Shown piece by piece: positions 11,322 to 21,722 of a stretch of 64,000 nucleotides of DNA (positions within the stretch are counted from its first letter, which is position 1; each line of letters starts with the position of its first letter). The stretch is from Ulva prolifera. Lineage: Eukaryota; Chlorophyta; Ulvophyceae; Ulvales; Ulvaceae. Location: assembly GCA_023078555.1 (NCBI GenBank), contig CM041199.1, positions 2,910,513 to 2,974,512 of the forward strand. The letters are read 5' to 3'. The notes beneath the pieces were generated by a model, which was not told the origin of the DNA, did no database searches, and saw only the letters and a list, made by a program, of their open reading frames with translations. A program made the position numbers and the translations under genes.

Positions 11322-12574
11322 CTTCTACAACACTTTTCGAAATTATCTGAAAAAACTTTCGGGACGCAGCACACAATCAGCTGGCCGCAGTAGACGCCAG
11401 GACGATACCAGCGATAGATACACAACTCTGAGTCTATGTCAATGCCGTGATGAGACCGCGGTCACGCGACAACAACCTTGCCTCGTCTGAAGCGACTCAC
11501 AGCGCTCTGGGAAACTTGGAAGGTACCACGCTCACTCCAGAGTTCAGCAAAGTCGATACTCGGTGCTCGTGGGCATCCTGTCGACACTTCAGCAGCCGGG
11601 CTCATGCATTGCTCGCATACAGAATGGTTGGTGAGGCACCGACCATTCCACGAAGGTGCTGACTGGGCACACAGGCGCTGCCCTGGAAGGGGCACATGCA
11701 TTGCTCGCATACAGAATGGTTGGTGAGGCACCGACCATTCCACGAAGGTGCTGACTGGGCACACGGGCGCTGCCATGGAAGGGGCACATGCATTGCTCGC
11801 ATACAGAGTGGTTGGTGAGGCACCGACCATTCCACGAAGGTGCTGACTGGCGCTGCCATGGAAGGGGCACATGCATTGCTCGCATACAGAATGGTTAGTG
11901 AGGCACCGACCATTCCACGAAGGTGCTGACTGGGCACACAGGCGCTGCCATGGAAGGGGCACATGCATTGCTCGCATACAGAATGGTTGGTGAGGCACCG
12001 ACCATTCCACGAAGGTGCTGACTGGGCACACAGGCGCTGCCATGGAAGGTGCCACACCGACCATTAGCAGGCCAGATCCAAATTACGAATGAGGTCCATA
12101 TCTTACCCAGACAATCCAGCGTTGCACCAGACCAGCCTATAAGGCGAATCCTCGACGCATATGTGCGTCGCATTTAAATCCTGCTGTGCTCACTCCTTTC
12201 CAACATAATGTGTCAACACATTTCCAAGCTCGGTCTGCCGGACCTGCATGTGCGCTGTAGCTTTCGCAACAGCTTGCAATGGCTTTCCAGTGTTCTTCAT
12301 CTGCGGAGACTGCTTGGCCTGGTCTCGCGCTATGGAAGAGCACACGCGTACGTTCCGGTCAGCGCTGTTGCCCAGGATGCCATAGGACATTCCGCGGCAA
12401 CCAAGGAAGCCATAGGACATTCCGCGGCCACCGAGGAAGCCATAGGACATTCCGCCACCATCGTTCCTTGTGAAGCATACGCACGCGGGCGGAAGGTCAA
12501 GAGCCTCGTAGGAACGTTCCTCTGTCAGCGGAACGCCTTCGGTTCCGCCCCGGAATGTCACCATTCTCCTAGTG
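11322..12574. repeat. Right subterminal region of element A with five palindromic repeats
   Basis: Five units of about 92 bases (one of about 83) carry a near-palindrome, GAATGGTTGGTGAGGCACC followed by GACCATTCC, near 11622, 11714, 11807, 11890 and 11981. They are separated by GGGGCACATGCATTGCTCGC-type linkers. Closer to the terminus are three 30-base direct repeats beginning GCCATAGGACATTCCGC at 12379, 12409 and 12439. Dense repeats in the subterminal region are typical of CACTA elements, where TnpA-type proteins bind. The array also lies upstream of ORF2 (start 11321), so it may act as its promoter. Confidence 0.85.
12556..12574. repeat. Right terminal inverted repeat of element A
   Basis: TGTCACCATTCTCCTAGTG. 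Its reverse complement begins CACTAGGAGAATGG and matches the left ends of elements B and C over the first 14 bases, then again with one mismatch (GGTGACA versus GGCGACA). Confidence 0.9.
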
Positions 12575-13746
12575 AGGCATCGGTGGAGAGTTTCTTCAGC
12601 TGCAGCTAACAAGAGTACCGCGAACTGAGAGCAACACGCTCGCGATCACGCTCCTCACTGGATGATTATTTCTGTGATTAGTACGGAACTGCAATCGATA
12701 CGGTCCAAGACATACTCTGGATCGATCGCATCCAATCGTGCCACCGGGTACCCGCGCTACTGTGCCACAGCGTTACGCGTGCCTAACTGCACCTTGCTTC
12801 ATGAACGATATGCCAAAGCGATTCATCGGACGTACATGCGTTCGCTGCTTTATGTGGTTGTTCGCGCAGTGTCACTTCATTGTTTATGCGGCACCGCGCC
12901 GCTCCTGAGGTTCGGTGGCGACAGGCTTACCCCATGTCTGGCGCAGGCACGCCTGCCGCCCACCAAAGGACACAGTAGACCCATCGCGAGCATACTTCGC
13001 TATCATGGATGAATCCAGAGAGCGAAGCGCGAGCATCTGGCCTCGCATTCAAGCGCCTTGAGCTGCTGGTGTTCGGACAGCATCGACATTATGGGCGCAG
13101 GGATCGTCCGATCACAATTCATGGCATGTGCTGCACGTCGGTGTTCATGATGAAGCAGTCTTGTATAATGTCAAGTGGCAACACTAGTACTGTTGGGTTT
13201 GTGACCAATTCTGACACTTCAGGCTCACCTCGCCTGTCCCCATGCATCGCTGTCCGATCACATAGGGGAGCAGTTCTTGACAGATTACATTGCCTCCACG
13301 GCGTACAGTAAGTGTAGTACGAGATGTACATACTCCATGATCACAACTACGGCGTTTACGACTGTCGCCGCTTGAGCCTGACCAGCTCCTCACTTTGTCC
13401 TCACAGCTTCCCACTGTTCCTGGCACAAGCTGGGCACTATTCGGTCCATACAAAGCAGCAATGTGTGTCCCAATTCCAGCCCAGTCTGGTCCTACACTTA
13501 ATGACCACATCATGTGTCCTTACGGACATTATGCTGCAGCCCTGTCGCCCGTATGGCTCGTGTAAGTCACATGGACGTCATAAGGATGGTATTCGGACGT
13601 CCATACGTAAGGATCGCGTGGTGCTGCTGTAAGGACAACTCGGTGCTGCTAGTAATTAGGGCAGGCGTTGATTTCTGGCTTACATTGGTGATTGTCAACG
13701 AACGCTGCATCGCGGTGCTGTACAGGGTTCCCATGTCGGTGTTGGC
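12575..13746. other. Host DNA without a recognised gene
   Basis: Unique sequence between the end of element A and the recognisable part of kinase gene 1. It may hold upstream exons of that gene, but no frame here matches the membrane-spanning exons seen before kinase gene 2. Confidence 0.5.
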
Positions 13747-14638
13747 ATGGCCTCCAGCAACAATGGAGCCGGTGTCGCCGCAGCAGGAGGATCTCAAGTT
13801 TGTGACGCCCCACCATCAGGGTTCATGACACCAGGGTATGGTGGGGAGGCGCTTCAGGGCATACATCCTCCAGGAGTCATGATTAACGCCGACTTACTGG
13901 CTGCCGTTCCACACACCACTGCAAACCAAAGCACGCCCCTCTCAGACCTGGAGCCAGGGCGCGTGACTCCGCAGCCCTCCCTCGGCGCCACCACGCACAC
14001 AATGACCGATCTCACTCAGGTAGACTGGACGGAATTCAAGAGGTGTGTCTGCATCTACTTTAATTTGGGCCTGCATACTTGCCCACAGACAGATATGTAT
14101 ACCTCAATGTTGGATGTGCTAGTGCGCGGTGCCACCAAGACTAGTGCAGTACTGCACGAATACATATGTGGCCGCCGGTACCGTGGATGAGGAGCCACTG
14201 TGGCTGTCTCCTCTGACCTCTAATGTGAAATTGTCATGTCATGTCAGCTTATGAGGATGCAGTGCCTGCTTCCAGGGTATTCGTAGCTCTGAGCGATTGT
14301 CCAATACGCTGACGTTGTGCAAGGTATAGCGCTGTTCGGGGCAGGCAGGCATATACGTGTACATGCTTGGAGTCAGTATCATAAATCAAACTTCAATGAG
14401 CGTCTCGCATGTATTGCTTGAAGCACTGAGGCCGCGCCAGATGAGTAGACATACTTGCTGCTGTGTGTCACGATGAACTATAGCTACACCCCGTCGAGCG
14501 ATGCCCCGTTTGCGCAATATCCTGCATTGGTGAGATGGTCTAGAATATGTGGTGATGTTTATGGCATGTACCTGTGAAAGGTCCACACGCAGGAATTTCA
14601 GATTCTTGTGAACATGCAGGGCGGCCGGAGGTGCGGAC
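13747..14638 (+). CDS. Kinase gene 1, 5' part, interrupted by element B
   Basis: Exon 13747-14042 starts MASSNNGAGVAAAGG and ends DLTQVDWTEFK, matching kinase gene 2 (TPQPSLGATTQTATDLTQVD). The donor follows AAGAG as GTGTGT at 14043. The intron runs to the CAG at 14617-14619, and the next exon begins at 14620, reading (R)AAGGAD up to 14638, where element B starts. The reading frame continues exactly at 32254 after the transposon and its GAC duplication. The start codon is provisional; more 5' exons with membrane segments, as in gene 2, may exist upstream. The gene is presumably inactive unless the element is removed. Confidence 0.75.
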
Positions 14639-14672
14639 CACTAGGAGAATGGCGACACGGTGAAACGGATCC
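14636..14672. repeat. Left TIR of element B with GAC target duplication
   Basis: GAC at 14636-14638 is followed by CACTAGGAGAATGGCGACAC from 14639. The same GAC follows the right end at 32251-32253. The first 24 bases match the inverted right end with one mismatch. Confidence 0.95.
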
Positions 14673-15189
14673 GGGTGTCGTCCGCCAGATTCCGAAAGTC
14701 CGTTCACTCTCTGATACCTCTCCGACGTCATCGGAAGCGAGCAGTCGGATGGACCTTGGACTTTGGCACCGAATCATCCGCCGACCCAGGTATAATCTGC
14801 CGGACTGTGGACGTACCTTACCGCTGCAAGTGGCCTTCGCGTGTCTGCGCCGGCTGCCATGATACGAGGTCACTTCGGGCCCAGCCCGCGCTGACAGTGG
14901 ATCGAATGATACTATTGGTTACTTTATTACTACACGCGTATCTGGAAACGACTGGATTGGACACGGTGCAGGTATATGTGGACCCATACTCATGGCAACT
15001 GACATCGACTTTGGGCAGGAGACGAAGCGGCAGGAAGCTGGAGGCAGGCTCACAATAGCGGTGACTTTCTGCATCGCCCAAGATAGCGTTGGTCCGTATT
15101 TCAGGCTCGGCAGCAGTCCATGTAGTGTTGGTCGTCGCCCTGTGAATGGTGGCCGGAAAAGCGTGCACATAGGTTCCTGGATGCGAATG

Positions 15190-15560
15190 CATGCGGTGGT
15201 CCAGAGTGGCCATTCGGCGAATGGCCACTCTGGCGGAGTTACGTCATCATGCTCCAGGTAAGGCGTGCGCTCGTCCTCCTGGACGCGAATGCATGTGATG
15301 GTCCAGAGTGGCCATTCGCCGAATGGCCACTCTGACGGGGTGACGTCATCGTGCTCAAGCAAATGTGTGAGCTCATCCCGATTAGTACCTGGCTGCGAGT
15401 GCATACGCTGATCCAGAGCGGCCATTCGCCGAATGGCCGCTCTGGCGGGATGACGTCATCGTGCTCCAGGTAACGAGTGAGCTCATCCCGATTAGTACCT
15501 GGATGCGAGTGCATGCGCTGGTCCAGAGTGGCCATTCGCTGAATGGCCGCTCCAGCGCGG
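15190..15560. repeat. Left subterminal palindromic repeats of element B, upstream of ORF2
   Basis: Four units spaced about 104-112 bases carry the palindrome core GGCCATTCGCCGAATGGCC, flanked by AGAGT/ACTCT arms, near 15205, 15303, 15412 and 15522. The first has the opposite central base and the fourth is imperfect. Units 2 and 3 are followed by TGACGTCA (15341-15348, 15451-15458) and unit 1 by TTACGTCA (15239-15246), a CRE/bZIP-type site. The array is 550-920 bases from the terminus and 250-600 bases before the ORF2 start, so it may serve as both transposase-accessory binding site and promoter. Confidence 0.85.
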
Positions 15561-15806
15561 TTGATCTCACCCTGCCCTACCCGAGTGATCAGGCGCCTTT
15601 GCATTCGGGGCCCCCAACTTGGGTCGTGCTTCATGAAAGGGACAAACGGTGGATATTGTGTATGATACGGCTAACGTCCAGCGTTTGTAGTTCACCTGGC
15701 GTTTCAGTGCACCGCGTCCCCGCTGGCGTCGTATTCCTTCGCCTAGCTGCGCTGCTCGTGACCAGTTACCGCATCCGGCAGTGACTAGAATATTTGTTTG
15801 CATACA

Positions 15807-18800
15807 ATGGATCCGCGCCATGCTGCAGCAGATGCAGGGCTGTCAAGTACCCAGAATGGGCCTACTTCCGCGCGCAGCGGAGACTTACTCGTCGGTCGCA
15901 TGCGTACTCAGAGAATCCCTGTAGTAGGTACTTTAATTTCAAGGGACGGGCGTTTTACTGATCGTGCCCGCGTCGGCCGCAACGACGGTCCACTGTCCGG
16001 TCCTGGGGTGTCGGTGTGGTGGTCCCTGGGGGTGGTTCTGCAAGACGACGTGGTGGAGAGTCGGACGAGGGAGCTGGGTACGGCCAAGGAAGTGATTGTC
16101 ACTACCTGTCTCGTGCTCTCCTCCTGGCTGCACGAGCAGGCAATGCTCGTGTCCTCGTGGGAGGGCAAAGGGAAGACCCCACATGGCTGCCTGGTGCCCC
16201 GGCGGTGGAAGCCCCTGTCGGGAAAGACAGAGGTGTGTGTGCCCGGTGTGCTGGTGGATCAGCTGAGCGCGATCTGCATTTACTGCCAGCCCACTGACAC
16301 GGGGCCCGGCTAACCTGTGGAGTGGGGCCAGGACTCAGTGCCGCCATTTGTGCAGGTTGAGATCACCGGCCACGTAAGTGAGTCTGGCCTCCCTAAGACC
16401 AGAATCACAGCGGAGAGAGATCCGGAGCTTCGCCAGCGGTTCGATCTTCCTCAGATCAACGTGGGGGGAAAGCGCAAAGGCCTGGACCCCCCGCGTCCAG
16501 ACGGTGTGCTCTCTGCACGCATGTTGTTATGTAACGCAGTCACGTATGCTGTCCCCACATCGTGCGCGGCATGGCCTCCGCATTTGTGCACAAGTGACAT
16601 GGGTGTTCTCGGTGCAGTGTATCATTGCTCCACCCCGCGACACGTCGTGTGGGCCTGGGCTTCCTTCATGTCTGGGCTGTCCCCTCATCGCACCAAGTTG
16701 TGGACAGCCGGAAAGGCGTCTCCCGCGGTGGAGGGTCACGGGTCCTCCAGGCACAGGGAGAGACCCACATCCAACCTCCCAGAGGACCTGAACCCGCTGG
16801 TGGCGTGGGTGCTGTATGAACACGTACACTACCTCCAGCTCGAGAGCATGGATGAAGATGAGCTCGAGCCGTGTCAGTCGATAGCACGGCACATTGGGGA
16901 CCGGTGCCACAGGATGTTGGCGAACACAAACGGGGTCCCTGCACAGCCGGTTTTCCAGCTGACCTCGGGCGTGCCGGTGTTAGCTGACATGCACACCTCG
17001 CACTCGGACCTCATCAAAGCTTTCGTGCGCTCCTGTGACTTTCCATGACTCCGGCATGGACAGGGGGACTGCCTGTTGGTCTGTGTGCTGTCCTGTTCTA
17101 CCAGGCATTTGTGCCTTATCGCATGCATGATCGTGGCCATGGTGCCCCGGGCCCTGTTTCTGTTGATCCCTCAAGTCTGGCCTGTCACCGGCCTGGGCTC
17201 GAGCTGTGTAGTCAGGTCTCTTTGCGTGCAGGATGTCAAGATCCTCGGTGAGTTTGTCGCCGCGCTCGACAACTTAGGACCCTGGGTATTGGCTTATGCG
17301 GCGGAGCACCCTCTGTTTGATTGTGCAGAGGTGCGAGGTGCCACTGACCTGTACATGCCATCGAGAGCTGCGTGTCTGTGCAGAGCTGTATATGCTTTCT
17401 GTTGCCCGTTCCCCATTGTTGAGTATACCTGGATCTCGCCGTGCAGGGTGACCGAGTAGCCCGAGCTCTCCGTCCGGCGTGGAGTTCTGTCCAGGCATTC
17501 AACTCCCACATCATGTGGGCATGTGAAGGGCTGCAGCTGACCTCTACGGAACTGGCGTCCTTCGCCACGAATGGGATCCACCTGTTCATGCATGCTTATC
17601 GGCGCCTCGTCGCCGCGGCTGTGACGGGGGACCCGGGGGCGCCTGTCCTGGAGAGGCGGCGTGTGCAGGTCATTCCAGCCTTGGAGCCCAGCCTCCTGGA
17701 TCCCGCCTTTGCCGCCATCCTGGTGTGCACGGTGAATACCAGCAGTGCGCTACCAACCTTTTCTTCTCCATTGTTCAGGATTCAGTTGTTACCTGCTGTA
17801 GCCCCCGATGTGGGGCAAGACTCAGCTTTGCAGACAGTGCTCTCGTCTGAACCACGCGGTGCATCCAGGTTTGGTGAAATCGGGGTATGGTCAGCCCGTC
17901 AAGAGGCTGGCCGACGACCTGATCCCCTTGTGCCCGCCCCACACGCTGTGGCACTGGGCGCTCAGGAGCTGGCGGTACCTTAGCGTGGGGCAGAAAGACA
18001 CCGCGGGGAGCAGTTCCGGGAAATCAGCATCCCCGCCGGTTGTCCGCCTTAGGCCAGGATCATTCCCCGAGATCAAGGACTGGGATTATGCCGGCGCTGA
18101 AGAGCTTGCCAAGCTGTCCTTGGCCAAGGGGATGCAGAGCTCTCAGTGTTACATGTGCGAACCCCCGGTGATGGTCCCTAGTCCAGGAGTGTCTCTTGCA
18201 GAACATGCTCCCTACATGTTCAGTCGTATGCGACTGAGTACTGGCCATCAGATCCTCTTGTTCTTTCACCAACGGGAGCATGTGCTGCTGTTAGTTGATC
18301 CAGAGTTGACATGCACGGGCCCTGGGACTACCAGCGTGTTCTGTTTGTTGTTGGCGACTCCGGTTAATGGTACAGGGCGGAGCTCAATAACCTTCCCGAA
18401 GGTATCCTCGCCACCCTGCCCGAGGACTTGTGGCAGCCGCCTGTCGTAGCACCCCAGCCTACCCCTGGGGCAGGGGGTGCCGGTGACACCCCTGCCTCTG
18501 GCCAGCGCAACCGTCGACGAACCGGGAAGCACGAGGTAGCTAAAGCACGTACCAAGTCGCTAATGCTGCGTAAGATGGGCCTGCCACCAGCCAAGAAGGG
18601 GGACACAGCCGCTGGCGGCACCGATACCGGCGGCAGCGACACTCAGGAATCCGGTGGGGACAGGGGCACCACCCGCCCTGCGTCCAAGGTGGCCACAGGG
18701 CCAGAGGTGCTCGGCCTGGGTTCCGCTGCGGGACCGGGGCAGGGGGGGGCAGTCTCCCAGCCGGGGGGGGGGTGCGTGTGGCCGTCCCGCAGAGGCTGTG

Positions 18801-19386
18801 CCGGTCACGGCAGCGACAGGGGGGTTGAGCCTGACTGTGGGGCGGGGGGTGGTTTGGGGGGGAAAGCAGCGGCGGTGGCAGATTCGGCGGCGAAGGCGGG
18901 ATTGAACCCCACTGTGAGGGTGGCAGCCACTGGGGGGGCTGCGGAGGCATTGCCAGTCACAGCGCTGAAGGCGGGACTGAGTCCCGTGGAGGGGAGGGCA
19001 GCGGGGGGGGGGGACGCGGAGGCTAAGGCAGGCTTGGCGGGGCAGGGCGGGTTGAGCCCAACGGTGGCGGGGGAGGCGGTGGGGGGGGACGCGGAGGCTA
19101 CGGCAGGCTTGGCGGGGCAGGGCGGGTTGAGCCCAACGGTGGCGGGGGAGGCGGGGGGGGGGGGCCGCGGAGGCTACGGCAGGCTTGGCGGGGCAGGGCG
19201 GGTTGAGCCCAACGTTGGCGGGGGAGGCGGGGGGGGGGGGGCCGCGGAGGCTACGGCAGGCTTGGCGGGGCAGGGCGGGTTGAGCCCAACGGTGGCGGGG
19301 GAGGCGGGGGGGGGGGGGGGGGGGGGGCGCGGAGGCTAAGGCAGGCTTGGCGGGGCAGGGCGGGTTGAGCCCAACGGTGGCGGGGG

Positions 19387-19426
<40 letters not shown>

Positions 19427-20286
19427 CTGGGGGGGGCCGGGCTGCGGAAGCTATGGCAGACATGGCGGCGCGTGGCGGGTTGAACCCACCAGTGGGGGGG
19501 GAATTTGTGGAGGATTTTGCGGGGATCCCCTTGCAGGGTCAGGACGCTACAGGTCGTCCAGAAGTGGGCCCCTTTGGCCTGCCTGTCCCCGTGCCGGCGG
19601 GCGGACCGGAACCCGTCCCTACAGGGTTTATGCAACCGGACAGTGCGGAAGGACGTGGGGATCTGGTGTACGATCCGGTAGCAGACGCCATGTTTGCAGA
19701 TGCTCTGGCGGAGGCAGTGCTGTATCCGGAAGACCACTCCTCAGATGATTTCGGATCCATCAGCTTGGATGACGACTCGGATCGTTCTGACCCAGCGGAC
19801 CCCCGCTGCGCTGTGCACGAAGTGGCGACAGAGGACCCTGAGACTAGGCCGTCCCAAATAATCTACCTGCACGATAGTTCGGGGTCAGTTCGTCTAACCG
19901 TGGACGAGTCCTTCGAGGAGCAGAAGACTACCCTGCGCATGGCCGCCACTTTCCTATCTCCTCCGGGTGGTTCGGTCGGGCGTGCTGCTCAACTGCGGCT
20001 CATTGTCGTGGCAGTTGACCTGATGTTGGTAAGCACCGCCGGCATGGATTTGACTAAAGCGGAGCGCTTGGTCCGCATGAAGTCGATCATATCGGCGTAC
20101 GGGCTCCAACCAGATGAAGACACTGTATCCGAAGTTGTGTCACTGATTCAGACGGTGCGCTCCTCCAAGCAAGTTACCCCCGCCCCCCCCCCCCCCCCCC
20201 CCCCTGGCCAGTCTGTCGCATGGCCGTGGTGGGCCAATTCTCTACTCCCTCTCCCAAGGCAGACGTACAGAACCCAGGGATGTTGA
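15807..20286 (+). CDS. ORF2, unrecognised CACTA-borne gene, element B
   Basis: Starts at 15807 (MDPRHAAADAGLSS), 1.17 kb inside the left terminus. Conserved blocks: PVVGTLISRDGRFTD; STPRHVVWAWASFMSGL (about 16630); LLDPAFAAILVCTVNTS (about 17695); TQLCRQCSRLNH, a Cys pair; TLWHWALRSWRYL (about 17945); EIKDWDYAGAEELAKL. Then come a basic Lys/Arg segment (KHEVAKARTKSLMLRK, about 18527), a Gly-rich repeat region (18990-19430), and a C-terminal acidic plus helical region ending near SEVVSLIQTVRSSK. Short introns separate the blocks. A poly-C tract at about 20184-20205 gives a different C-terminal frame from element C (stop 20286 here). No known domain; nuclear DNA binding is a guess from the basic segment and the context. 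Confidence 0.65.
18990..19436 (+). repeat. Gly-rich tandem repeat of about 76 bp in ORF2 (B), five units
   Basis: Units contain GGCAGGGCGGGTTGAGCCCA followed by ACGGTGGCGGGGGAGG and a G run of variable length. Five copies of the GTTGAGCCCAACG motif lie near 19051, 19129, 19205, 19280 and 19366; element C has four. The last unit runs into a long G tract at about 19388-19426. The variable G runs change unit length, so the coding frame through the array is uncertain. Confidence 0.9.
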
Positions 20287-20338
20287 CCGTGCAGGGACGC
20301 AATTCTACAGAGGGCAGCGAAGCCGTCCCAGCCCCGGA

Positions 20339-20432
20339 TCCTGTGGTGAATACTGGTTGATGAGCAAAGTCCCTGGGGGATGGGGGCCTGTGGTGAAAAC
20401 TGGTTGATGAGCTAAGTCCCTGGGGGATGGGG
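20339..20432. repeat. Tandem duplication of about 50 bp after ORF2 (B)
   Basis: TGGTTGATGAG(C)AAAGTCCC followed by TGGGGGATGGGGG occurs twice in tandem just 3' of ORF2. The same duplication is present at 51909-52003 in element C. Confidence 0.85.
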
Positions 20433-21088
20433 GTGCCGGTAGCACATCTGCGTGGGAGTACACTTTAATGCGGCGTGCAGTGTCCGCTAAGCCATCAAGC
20501 GTAGCACTTCCCGGCAGTATCAGCATAGTCACTTTGTTAATGCAGATGCTACGGGAATACGTCACAATTCTTCCCAGTTCGGCGGTAATACAAGGACGGT
20601 GGGCCACATCACTGTACAGTGATGCAACCCCGTCTACTAGTGCCATACGCTCTGCTATAATGCAGGGGTTGACCGTTGTACCCCTCTAATCCTACAGCGC
20701 CGACCTGGTGTAGCCGTTGAGGATTGATAGGATTTTTACACGAAATAACGATTAGAATACTGAGTCGAACTCCGTACGCAAACTGTGGCGTCTTGTCTTC
20801 TGCAGACAATGTGTTCAGAACAGTTTCAGCTGTGCCTGCCTGGCAGCAGCCCGCAGCGCTGCAGATACACCGAGGTTCAGTGCAGCTGCAGCGAAATGGC
20901 ATCACCTGGCCTGTGGCGTCGGAATGTCCCGGATGCCACCCTTCAGTGACTCATACACGCGTCTTCAGCGAAATAGCCATCAGCTTGTTATACTGCTGAC
21001 TCAGGGTAGCCACTACCGGGCTCGCCTTCTCCAGGAAGGTGTCAAAGCGCGCCTGCAGGTACCACTCCCTGCAGATCCAGCAGCTTCA
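20433..21088. other. Intergenic region between convergent ORF2 and protease genes (B); conserved spacer at 20712-20905
   Basis: Positions 20712-20905 are the element B copy of the spacer described at 6593-6793, in the same absolute orientation although A and B are reversed relative to each other. A 37-base stretch near 20590-20625 is missing from element C. No gene is recognised in the remainder, which may hold transcript 3' ends of both flanking genes. Confidence 0.7.
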
Positions 21089-21671
21089 TCAGGCAAAGGT
21101 CCCCACCGGGCCTCCAAGGGGGTGCCAGAGGATAGATGGTGACAATGCTGCGGTGGACATGGCAGGTGCATCGAGTCGCCCGCACCTCAGCCCCTCTTCG
21201 GAAAAGTCGTTGAATGGCGGTGTCTGGAGGTGGCGGTCCCACCTAGCGTCGGCTAGCATCTGGGTGCCGTCCTCGACTGATAAGTGTCCCAACTTGTCGC
21301 CCCCTCTCCCGCCTCGGTGCCACTCTTGAATGAGGGCTCGAGTGAGGACGATACGGTACAGCACCGCGTGCTGCACCTTGACGCGGTTGGTGAGTAACAG
21401 GACCCTTCGAGTCGCCTCGTAACCGTGGATGTCACTGCTGAACACAGTTCCCCCCTCCTGTCGCATGCGGTGGATGACGTCGCACACAGCGTCGGCCAGC
21501 ATGCATGTGAAAATCCCGCAGTCGTGGCCGTTTGGTTGCTGCGGGGTTCCTCCAACCTGGACACCACTGGGGGACGGTTATAATGCTAATGTTACGTCAA
21601 CAGATCAGGTCCACCGCAGACCTTGGACGCGGGGTGGTTCCAAAGCAGTACGCTGTCCGGTTTTGGGCAGA

Positions 21672-21722
<51 letters not shown>

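Larger units (their letters stand above)
1..12574. mobile_element. CACTA (EnSpm) element A, left end outside window
   Basis: Large class II transposon of the CACTA superfamily. Its right terminus at 12556-12574 reads TGTCACCATTCTCCTAGTG, the inverted match of the left terminus of element B (CACTAGGAGAATGG). It carries, left to right, a Tnp2-type transposase (+), a Ulp1-type protease (+), a spacer, and ORF2 (-), followed by palindromic subterminal repeats. This is the reverse orientation of elements B and C. Its proteins are clearly homologous to theirs but well diverged, so it is a separate family of the same lineage. Gene D and the transposase N terminus would lie left of base 1. The target duplication cannot be checked; the three bases after the terminus are AGG. 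Confidence 0.9.

Noticed and set aside
12190-12612. Overlapping open frames at the right end of element A
   Set aside because: They span the 30-bp direct repeats and cross the element terminus, so they are not credible genes.
15190-15560. Regular palindromic repeats resembling a CRISPR array
   Set aside because: The spacers are themselves repeated, the context is a eukaryotic transposon end, and there are no cas genes.
20712-20905. The conserved spacer as a tRNA-derived SINE (GTTCGACTC-like box on the minus strand)
   Set aside because: The box is weak, is altered in the A copy, and no A box or poly-A tail is visible.
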